Origin: SFWF01 sp045587065
GTDB lineage: Bacteria; Bacillota; Clostridia; Oscillospirales; Acutalibacteraceae
DNA length: 13,334 nucleotides
Direction of reading: 5' to 3'
NCBI GenBank assembly: GCA_045587065.1
Contig: JAZNBQ010000051.1
Location: 1 to 13,334, forward strand
Made by a program: the position numbers and the translations under genes. This document shows, piece by piece, positions 1 through 6,000 of the stretch. The notes below the pieces were generated by a model, which saw only the letters and a program-made list of their open reading frames with translations, was not told where the DNA came from and searched no databases. Numbering within the stretch: the stretch's first letter is position 1; each line of letters begins with the position of its first letter.

Positions 1-75
1 AGAGAGTATCAAGACCTTAAACCTAAATACACGCAAAACCTTGAATATATAAAGAACTTTATGAAAGAGCAGTAA
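1..75 (+). CDS. C-terminal end of an unidentified protein (partial)
   Basis: An open frame enters from the left edge and stops at TAA 73-75, giving the last 24 residues, which read REYQDLKPKYTQNL and end in KNFMKEQ. The tail is charged and probably helical. A strong hairpin terminator begins four bases after the stop, which supports a real gene end. Too little is present to name a family. Confidence 0.6.
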   Translation, partial: REYQDLKPKYTQNLEYIKNFMKEQ

Positions 76-78
76 AGA

Positions 79-117
79 AGAACCTCGGAACACCAAAAGG
101 CGTTCCGAGGTTCTTTG
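79..117. terminator. Rho-independent terminator, probably bidirectional
   Basis: A perfect 13-bp stem pairs 79-91 (AGAACCTCGGAAC) with 102-114 across a 10-base loop. On the plus strand the U-tract is short (TTCTTT). On the minus strand the stem is followed by TTCTTT as well. It sits between the convergent ends of the gene ending at 75 and the leftward gene ending at 144, so it may serve both. Confidence 0.75.
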
Positions 118-122
118 GCAAG

Positions 123-144
123 TTGCACCGATTTAGATATCGGT
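123..144. repeat. Short intergenic palindromic repeat, copy 1
   Basis: The sequence TTGCACCGAT, then loop TTAGAT, then ATCGGT forms a 5-bp CCGAT/ATCGG stem. A second copy at 1177-1198 has the same outer sequence but the loop reads ATCTAA, the reverse complement. The 17-bp core 127-143 is therefore an exact inverted match to 1181-1197. The copies bracket the 144-1010 gene, and each follows a terminator hairpin. It is probably a dispersed REP-like intergenic element, and copy 1 touches the stop codon of that gene. Confidence 0.55.
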
Positions 145-1010
145 TATTCAAAAGAAACAGTTTTTGCCCATTCTAAAATTTTGGCACTATACTCATCGAC
201 ATTTTCTGTAAGCGTAGCAAACTGAACCAACCAAAATGCATCGTTTGATTTATAAACAAACGAAAAGTATTTATATGTATCCTTTGTGTCGGGATTTGTG
301 AATTCATATTCAAACCCAATTAACCCTTCCTTATCTTCTATTTTAGATGAAGAAAGGTTATTATTTTGTAATACCAAATTGCCGTATTGTTCTAAAGTAT
401 AATCTTGAAAACCGTCTGCTAACGCAAATGCTTCTTTCAATGCAAATACAGCTATATTTTTTGAATCGTATGCAACAGTATAATTCTCAATGTCAGTTTT
501 CACAAATTCATCCGTCAGCGTTATATTCATTCCGTTGGAGGAAAAATCTTTCGGATCCGGTGTCTTATTTGAAAAAAGATTAGAAGTAATCGAATAACCG
601 ACGACAGCACCTACAATAGCAGCTACTATTAAAATTAATAAACCTTTTCGGGTGCCACGCTTGCGGCTTGCAATAGTTTCTTCGCTTTCGTTGTTATCAA
701 AACGAAATGCATTTCCATTGGCAGGGTTGAATTTATTTTTTCCGGAAAGGAAAACATCTTCTTGACCTGCGGGAAGTTGATAAAATTCATTGCAATAGTT
801 TTTACTCAACTTATCCGCAATTACGTATATCTTTACCTCTTGTTCATCAATTTGAAAGGTTTTCTCTTCTCCGTTTTTTAAATCGCCAATTTTACGACAG
901 GATATATCATTTATGCATATCTCATTTGAAGTGGGGTCTTCTATATAAACTTTCATTTTTGCAAGACTACCCACAAAACTTTTTTCTCTTTTGATTGTTA
1001 GGTTTCTCAT
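144..1010 (-). CDS. Single-pass membrane protein with extracytoplasmic C-terminal domain, function unknown
   Basis: The product has 288 residues. Residues 1-105 form a compact cytoplasmic beta-rich domain that includes KVYIEDP, LKNGEEKTF and KNKFNPANGNAFRF. A basic patch (SRKRGTRK, about 115-122) precedes one hydrophobic segment at about 123-146 (LLILIVAAIVGAVVGYSI), so positive-inside topology puts the N-terminus in the cytoplasm. Residues 150-288 would lie outside and have the alternating beta pattern of a small globular domain; no catalytic motif is visible. I recall similar N-terminal sequences in hypothetical Clostridia proteins, with no established role. Start ATG 1008-1010 is preceded by a GGGAGGAA ribosome site (1017-1024) and a good promoter. 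The gene lies outside the proposed mobile element. Confidence 0.85.
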   Translation of the reverse strand: MRNLTIKREKSFVGSLAKMKVYIEDPTSNEICINDISCRKIGDLKNGEEKTFQIDEQEVKIYVIADKLSKNYCNEFYQLPAGQEDVFLSGKNKFNPANGNAFRFDNNESEETIASRKRGTRKGLLILIVAAIVGAVVGYSITSNLFSNKTPDPKDFSSNGMNITLTDEFVKTDIENYTVAYDSKNIAVFALKEAFALADGFQDYTLEQYGNLVLQNNNLSSSKIEDKEGLIGFEYEFTNPDTKDTYKYFSFVYKSNDAFWLVQFATLTENVDEYSAKILEWAKTVSFE

Positions 1011-1033
1011 TTAAAATTCCTCCCTTGTAAAGT

Positions 1034-1062
1034 ATTTTAGCACAAAGTAGCATTTTAAGCAA
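1034..1062 (-). promoter_or_regulatory. Promoter of the leftward membrane protein gene
   Basis: On the minus strand, TTGCTT (1057-1062) is followed after exactly 17 bp by TAAAAT (1034-1039). A TGC extension forms the extended -10 TGCTAAAAT. Transcription should begin near 1027, placing the ribosome site almost at the mRNA 5' end. The spacing and the extended -10 make this one of the better promoters in the window. Confidence 0.65.
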
Positions 1063-1125
1063 TATATTTTAGTTCAATTCCTCCCCGAAAGCCGTTTTGG
1101 GCTTAGGATATCTATTGAGTTTTAC

Positions 1126-1174
1126 TTGAAAAAAAGGGATAAAAAATCCAGTAACCGTTGTGGTTACTGGATTT
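1126..1174 (-). terminator. Rho-independent terminator on the minus strand
   Basis: A perfect 13-bp stem pairs 1144-1156 (AAATCCAGTAACC) with 1162-1174 around loop GTTGT. Read on the minus strand, it is followed by a T-rich tract with six Ts, ATCCC and seven more Ts, ending at about 1129. It could end transcripts coming from the right, such as the original tRNA transcription unit, before the promoter at 1034-1062. Confidence 0.7.
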
Positions 1175-1176
1175 CT

Positions 1177-1220
1177 TGCGCCGATATCTAAATCGGTTCG
1201 CTTTGTTGGTGCGTCGCACC
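1177..1220. repeat. Short intergenic palindromic repeat, copy 2, with adjacent GGTGCG palindrome
   Basis: TTGCGCCGAT, loop ATCTAA and ATCGGTT (1177-1198) form the partner of 123-144 with the loop reversed. Ten bases on is a second tight palindrome, GGTGCG-T-CGCACC (1208-1220). Both lie in the 1063-1419 gene-free stretch. I see no credible gene there; open frames in it lack ribosome sites and cross these hairpins. The rest holds simple TCACTATTCACTATTA-type sequence (about 1311-1333) and its loose inverted counterpart GTGAAGAGTGAAGAGG (1366-1381). Confidence 0.5.
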
Positions 1221-1382
1221 GAAAAAGATGCAGAACTATAAACCTGTTTTTGATCCGGGATAATAAAAAATGATTTTCGCCACAGCGAAAAGCTACATCT
1301 AATACCTTCTCACTATTCACTATTACTTATTACTTCCAAAAAAATTCCTCTGTGGAGGGAGAAAAGTGAAGAGTGAAGAGGT

Positions 1383-1419
1383 AAAAAAATATCCTCGGAA
1401 CAAGTCCGAGGAATTTTTT
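1383..1419 (-). terminator. Terminator of the (former) tRNA-fMet gene
   Basis: On the minus strand, an 8-bp stem pairs TCCTCGGA (1405-1412) with TCCGAGGA (1392-1399) around a 5-base loop and is followed by a seven-T tract (1383-1389). It begins directly after the CCA end of the tRNA fragment. It therefore looks like the native terminator of that tRNA, marking this side as the original chromosome. Confidence 0.75.
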
Positions 1420-1464
1420 TGGTTGCGGGGGCCGGATTTGAACCGACGACCTCCGGGTTATGAG
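1420..1464 (-). tRNA. 3' half of an initiator tRNA (tRNA-fMet, CAT), truncated; attachment-site remnant
   Basis: Read on the minus strand, the sequence starts at the anticodon loop CTCATAA (anticodon CAT at 1460-1462). It continues with anticodon 3' stem CCCGG, variable loop AGGTC, T-arm GTCGG-TTCGAAT-CCGGC, acceptor strand CCCCGCA, discriminator A and encoded CCA (1420-1422). The CCC run in the anticodon stem and the A at position 72 are initiator features. The required 5' partner (CCGGG, then D-arm and acceptor 5' strand) is missing: upstream DNA reads GAGAT on the plus strand. A non-functional 3' half cut at the anticodon loop is the classic duplicate left when an element integrates in a tRNA gene. 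Confidence 0.85.
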
Positions 1465-1618
1465 GAGATGTGCTTTGTGTTTCCGTATGTAATACCGCAT
1501 AAAAAGGTTATAAGAGCAACATTCATGCATTACTCCGAGTGTTTTATGCAAATTTAAAATCCGATAACACACAAAAACCTCAACCGTCGGCGTCGATAAT
1601 GGCGTCGAGGATAATAAG

Positions 1619-1624
1619 TATAAT
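1619..1624 (+). promoter_or_regulatory. Candidate -10 box for the first serine recombinase
   Basis: TATAAT is a perfect -10 hexamer about 98 bp before the recombinase start. No good -35 sits 16-18 bp upstream (the region reads GATAATGG), and there is no TG extension. Direct repeats GGCGTCGA (1589-1596 and 1601-1608) overlap the expected -35 zone and could hold an activator or accessory protein. The assignment is tentative. Confidence 0.35.
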
Positions 1625-1672
1625 TTAATTCAACTCTTGTGCGGCACCTGTTTTCGCTATAAACGTGCATAA

Positions 1673-1714
1673 CCTCTTTCAATGTCGTAAAATAATAAAA
1701 ACATTTGAAAGAGG
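1673..1714 (+). promoter_or_regulatory. Hairpin that masks the recombinase ribosome-binding site
   Basis: CCTCTTTCAATGT (1673-1685) can pair with ACATTTGAAAGAGG (1701-1714), leaving one bulged A and a 15-base AT-rich loop. The right arm contains the ribosome site GAAAGAGG, eight bases before ATG 1722. In the folded mRNA the site would be paired, which would hold recombinase translation low. Confidence 0.55.
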
Positions 1715-1721
1715 CGTTTTT

Positions 1722-2327
1722 ATGTGTTGTGTATACGGTTATGTGCGTGTATCAAGTATTGATCAAAACGAGGATAGACAATTGGTCGTTATGTGCGAAA
1801 ATAATGTACCCAATGGCAATATCTATATTGATAAGCAGTCAGGAAAGGATTTCGAAAGACCTCAGTATAAGAAACTTGTCAAGAAATTAAAGGCGGGAGA
1901 TCTGCTCTACATACTCTCTATTGACCGCTTAGGTCGCAATTACGAGGAAATTCAAAAGCAGTGGCGGATACTGACTAAAGATATTGGGATTGATATTTGC
2001 GTGATTGATATGCCTTTGCTTGATACCCGAAACGGCAAGGACTTGATGGGGACATTTATTGCAGACCTTGTTTTGCAGATACTTTCTTTCGTTGCGCAAA
2101 GCGAACGCGAAAATATAAAGAAGCGGCAAGCTCAGGGCATTGTCGCCGCAAAAGCAAGGGGTGTTAAGTTTGGCAGACCGGAGTCTCCCTTGCCCGAAAA
2201 CTTTGATAAAATTATTAAGGATTGGGATAAAGGAAATATATCAACTGCCGATGCCCTTAAACTTTGCGATATGAGTACATCAACTTTCTACCGCCGCAGA
2301 CGGGAATATAAATTAATACACAGATAG
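1722..2327 (+). CDS. Small serine recombinase (resolvase/DNA-invertase family)
   Basis: The product has 201 residues, the normal size for Hin/Gin/Tn3-resolvase-type enzymes, which cut all four strands at a short site through a phosphoserine bond. The N-terminus carries YGYVRVSSIDQN, with the nucleophile Ser in the RVS motif (Ser11). Then come DKQSGKDFERP and LYILSIDRLGRN, with the family active-site arginines, and the long E-helix LVLQILSFVAQSERENIKKRQAQGI. The C-terminus (about 170-198) is a helix-turn-helix, STADALKLCDMSTSTFYRRR. ATG 1722 is chosen over the upstream in-frame ATG 1665 because GAAAGAGG (1707-1714) precedes it and the family motif follows at once. Two hix-like palindromes lie directly downstream, so a DNA-invertase role for the next operon is likely; a resolvase role is not excluded. 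Confidence 0.9.
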   Translation: MCCVYGYVRVSSIDQNEDRQLVVMCENNVPNGNIYIDKQSGKDFERPQYKKLVKKLKAGDLLYILSIDRLGRNYEEIQKQWRILTKDIGIDICVIDMPLLDTRNGKDLMGTFIADLVLQILSFVAQSERENIKKRQAQGIVAAKARGVKFGRPESPLPENFDKIIKDWDKGNISTADALKLCDMSTSTFYRRRREYKLIHR

Positions 2328-2333
2328 TTAAAG

Positions 2334-2359
2334 CCGTCAAAAAGTAAACTTTTTGACGG
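2334..2359. repeat. Candidate invertase crossover site, left (core AA); also a stem after the recombinase
   Basis: This is a 26-bp palindrome: 12-bp arms CCGTCAAAAAGT and ACTTTTTGACGG around the 2-bp core AA (2346-2347). Pairing extends to 14 bp (2332-2345 with 2348-2361). It begins five bases after the recombinase stop. It could act as a terminator stem, but no T-tract follows on the plus strand. The inner 22 bp match the right-hand palindrome except for the core. Confidence 0.55.
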
Positions 2360-2375
2360 CTGAATTTACAGGTTT

Positions 2376-2404
2376 ATTTTACCATAAGACCTCTGTAAAA
2401 ACAA
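2376..2404 (-). promoter_or_regulatory. Promoter inside the putative invertible segment, currently pointing left
   Basis: On the minus strand, TTGTTT (2399-2404), 17 bp, then TAAAAT (2376-2381) with extended -10 TGGTAAAAT. Transcription would start near 2369 and run antisense into the recombinase 3' end. Reflected about the palindrome cores, the -10 would fall at 2449-2454 on the plus strand and start a transcript near 2461, about 60 bases before ATG 2521. I find no equally good rightward promoter in the present orientation; the nearest is CTGAAA-17-TAATAG (2423-2451). Confidence 0.5.
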
Positions 2405-2470
2405 CCCTTTTTTAGATGAAAGCTGAAATTTTATGCAGTTATAAATAATAGTTGATGCAAAATATGGTAT

Positions 2471-2496
2471 TTGTCAAAAAGTTTACTTTTTGACAA
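2471..2496. repeat. Candidate invertase crossover site, right (core TT)
   Basis: This is a 26-bp palindrome: 12-bp arms TTGTCAAAAAGT and ACTTTTTGACAA around core TT (2483-2484). The size and the 12-2-12 layout match hix, gix and cix sites of known DNA invertases. It ends ten bases before the ribosome site AAGGAAG of the next gene. In mRNA it would be a hairpin in the 5' leader, so a regulatory RNA role is the main alternative. Confidence 0.55.
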
Positions 2497-2520
2497 TATT
2501 GGTATAAGGAAGTGGATTTT

Positions 2521-3018
2521 ATGAATGTTTGGTATATGAATTTAAAAGATGATAGAGGAGATGCGACCAACAAAAGTAGTATTAAAAAATGTGACTATTG
2601 CTTTCAACATAACATCGTTGGCATTGGGTGGGCAGTTGAAAATGAGTGCGGTCTATTTAAGCAAATAAAAAAACTTGAAGAACATTATAAAAGTAATCCG
2701 GATGAGTATTCGAAAATTTTAAACACGCTTGATATTTTAAATGAAATAGAAGTGGGCGATTTGGTTTGGACGCACAATCTTGTTGACGGGAAATATTATA
2801 TTTTAAGAATAAGCGATGCAAAAATACGTGTTGCAAAAAATGATATTTCACGAGATAATGACATTGGATTTTATTTGTGCTGGGATAAAAAAGTGCTTGT
2901 CGATGATGCTGATGTTCCAAAAGGAATAGCGTTACGTCAAATCATACAGGTACAAAAACAAGATGATGTAATATTAAAAACACTCGATATTTTCAACAAG
3001 GGGTATGACGCATTATGA
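2521..3018 (+). CDS. PUA/EVE-like small cytoplasmic protein
   Basis: The product has 165 residues, with no signal peptide or membrane segment. It opens with NVWYMNLKDDR, followed by FQHNIVGIGWAVE, and a middle section EVGDLVWTHNLVDGKYYILRIS, then DIGFYLCWDK and a final DVPKGIALRQIIQ. This order of short motifs resembles PUA-superfamily (EVE/YTH-like) domains found in modified-base readers and in the front part of some restriction-like proteins. That is family recall and needs a profile search. ATG 2521 is chosen over GTG 2512 because AAGGAAG (2506-2512) stands eight bases before it. The stop overlaps the next start (ATGA, 3015-3018), so its translation is coupled to the surface protein gene. 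Its role there is unknown. Confidence 0.7.
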   Translation: MNVWYMNLKDDRGDATNKSSIKKCDYCFQHNIVGIGWAVENECGLFKQIKKLEEHYKSNPDEYSKILNTLDILNEIEVGDLVWTHNLVDGKYYILRISDAKIRVAKNDISRDNDIGFYLCWDKKVLVDDADVPKGIALRQIIQVQKQDDVILKTLDIFNKGYDAL

Positions 3019-6000
3019 AAAAATCACTTGCAGTTATTTTAAGTGTTTTATTTGTAGTGTCGCTGTTTCCGATGCAGGCTTTTGCAGAAAGCTATAACGG
3101 GACCTGCGGAAAAAATGTAACATGGGCACTTGATACTGATACAGGCGTTCTCACAATTTCCGGTAATGGGGATATGGAGGATTATACTTTATCGGGTAAA
3201 GCACCATGGTATTCACAAAAAGACTATATTAAATCGGTCAATATTATAAATGGTGTTACAAGCATAGGCAATTATGCATTTTACGGATGCAGCAGACTTA
3301 CAAGCATAACCATACCCGATAGCGTTACAAGCATAGGCAATTATGCATTTTACTATTGCAGCAGCCTTACAAGCATAAACATACCCGATAGCGTTACAAG
3401 TGTAGGCGATTATGCATTTTCCGGATGCAGCAGACTTACAAGTATAACCATACCCGATAGCGTTACAAGCATAGGGGATTTTGCATTTGACCATTGCAGC
3501 AGACTTACAAGCATAACCATACCCGATAGTGTTACAAGTATAGGTGATTGTGCCTTTTACAGATGCAGAAGCCTTACAAGCCTAACCATACCCGATAGCG
3601 TTACGAGCATAGGCAAAGGTGCATTTGCCGGATGCAGCGAGTTGAGTAAAATTTTGGTAGAAAGTGATAATTCGGAGTATTCATCGGTAGACGGTGTTCT
3701 GTTTAATAAGAATAAAACAGAATTATTATGTTGCCCGGCAAAAAAGAGCGGCAATTATAATATACCCAACAGCGTTACAAGTATAGGCAATTATGCATTT
3801 TACGATTGCAGCAGCCTTACAAGCATACTAATACCGAACAGTGTTACAAGTATAGGTGATTATACATTTTACGGATGCAGATGCAGCAGCCTTACAAGCA
3901 TAACCATACCCAACAGCGTTACAAGCATAGGCAATCATGCATTTGACTTTTGCTGCAGCCTTACAAGCATAACCATACCCGATAGTGTTACAAGTATAGG
4001 TGATTGTGCCTTTTACAGATGCAGCAGCCTTACAAGCCTAACCATACCCGATAGCGTTACGATCATAGGCAAAGGTGCATTTGCCAGATGCAGCGAGTTG
4101 AGTAAAATTTTGGTAGAAAGTGATAATTCGGAGTATTCATCGGTAGACGGTGTTCTGTTTAATAAGAATAAAACAGAATTATTATGTTGCCCGGCAAAAA
4201 AGAGCGGCAAATATAATACACCCAACAGTGTTACAAGTATAGGTAATTATGCATTTTCCGGATGCATCAACCTTACAAGCATAATCATGCCCAACAGCGT
4301 TACAAGTATAGGTAATTATGCATTTGAAGGATGCAACAGCCTTACAAGCATAACCATACCCGATAGTGTTACAAGTATAGGTGACTATGCATTTTCCGAT
4401 TGCAGCAGACTTACAAGCATAAACATACCCGATAGCGTTACAAGCATAGGCAATTATGCATTTTTCGTATGCAGCAGCCTTACAAGCATAAACATACCCG
4501 ATAGCGTTACAAGCATAGGGGATTTTGCATTTGAACATTGCAGCAGCCTTACAAGTATAACCATACCCAATAGCGTTACGAGCATAGGCAATTATGCATT
4601 TTACGGATGCAGCAGCCTTACAAGTATAACCATACCCGATAGCGTTACAAGCATAGGGGATTTTGCATTTGCCGATTGTAGCAGGCTTACAAGCATAACC
4701 ATACCCGATAGCGTTACAAGTATAGGCGATAGTGCATTTTACAGATGCAGCAGACTTACAAGCATAACCATACCCGATAGCGTTACAAGTGTAGGAGATT
4801 ATGCGTTTTACGGATGCAGCAGCCTTACAAGCATAACCATACCCGATAGCGTTACAAGCATAGGCAATTATGCATTTTACTATTGCAGAAGCCTTACAAG
4901 CATAAACATACCCGATAGCGTTACAAGTGTAGGCGATTATGCGTTTTACGTATGCAGCAGCCTTAAAAGCATAGTAATACCGAACAGTGTTACAAGTATA
5001 GGTGACTATGCATTTTCCGAATGCAGCAGACTTACAAGCATAACCATACCCGATAGCGTTACAAGCATAGGCAATTATGCATTTTACTATTGCAGCAGCC
5101 TTACAAGCATAACCATCCCCAACAGCGTGACGAGTATAGGTTATAGTGCATTTTCTGATTGCTCATCGCTCACCTCAATCACCATTCCCGACAGCGTGAT
5201 AAGTATAGGTGATTGGGCGTTTTACGGTTGCTCGAGGATTGATGATATCTGGTACAAAGGAAGTTATGCAGATAAATCGAATATATCAATCGGTTCCTAC
5301 AACAGTGCACTGACTTCTGCTACATGGCACTACAATACGTGCGATGCCGAAAATCATGTTTACGGTGGCTTGTGTGATGGTGGTTGCAATAATTGCGATT
5401 GGACCAGACCTATGCCGGACAATATACTTCATATATATGATAACAATTGTGACACCGATTGTAATATTTGTGGCGAAGTAAGAACCACACAGCACAAATA
5501 TGATAACGCCTGTGACACCGATTGTAATGTTTGTGGCGAAGTGAGAACCACACAGCACAAATATGATAACGCCTGTGACACCGATTGTAATGTTTGTGGC
5601 GAAGTGAGAACCACACAGCACAAATATGATAACGCCTGTGACACCGATTGTAATATTTGTGGCGAAGTAAGAGCAATACAGCACAAATATGATAACGCCT
5701 GTGATACCATATGTAATGTTTGCGAAGCAACAAGAAAAGCACCTCATTTTTATCAATGGGTAATTGATAAAAATAATAATTGCGGTGTTGATGGCGAGAA
5801 GCATGAAGAGTGTAGTGTTTGCCATGTTAAGCGCAATGAAAACACTAAAATTCCCGCGACAGGCAACCACACATACAGTAGTGAATGCGACATGACTTGC
5901 AACGTTTGTTTTGATACAAGAACTGCAACTGCTAAGCACACTTATACCGATGGCTTTGATCTTAATTGCAATGAATGTGAGTATATAAGAACTCTCAAAG

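Larger units (their letters stand above)
2334..2496. other. Putative invertible segment (promoter switch)
   Basis: Two 26-bp palindromes sharing arms GTCAAAAAGT and ACTTTTTGAC bound this gene-free stretch. Their 2-bp cores are AA on the left and TT on the right. Since TT on one strand is AA on the other, the sites are in inverted orientation, so serine recombinase exchange would flip the 136 bp between the cores. The segment holds a strong leftward promoter (2376-2404) that would point into the 2521-8845 operon after a flip. A recombinase of the right family ends five bases to the left, and the operon begins 25 bases to the right. Confidence 0.5.

Noticed and set aside
1420..1464. Complete tRNA gene
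   Set aside because: Only the half from anticodon loop to CCA is present. The bases beyond 1464 cannot form the anticodon 5' stem, D-arm or acceptor 5' strand.
1069..1572. Open frames of about 60-83 codons in the intergenic stretch and across the tRNA fragment
   Set aside because: They run through terminators, palindromes and the tRNA sequence, lack ribosome sites and show no protein-like pattern.
2332..2361. Left palindrome as nothing more than the recombinase terminator
   Set aside because: It may terminate, but there is no T-tract, and a second palindrome with the same arms and a complementary core lies 137 bp away. A plain terminator does not explain that.
2503..2508. TGGTATAAG as the operon promoter
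   Set aside because: It fits an extended -10, but it overlaps the ribosome site, would start transcription just before ATG 2521, and has no -35 at a proper distance.
5430..5744. Regular 63-bp repeats resembling a CRISPR array
   Set aside because: The units are contiguous, in frame, without unique spacers, and encode a Cys/His motif inside a large protein. There are no cas genes.
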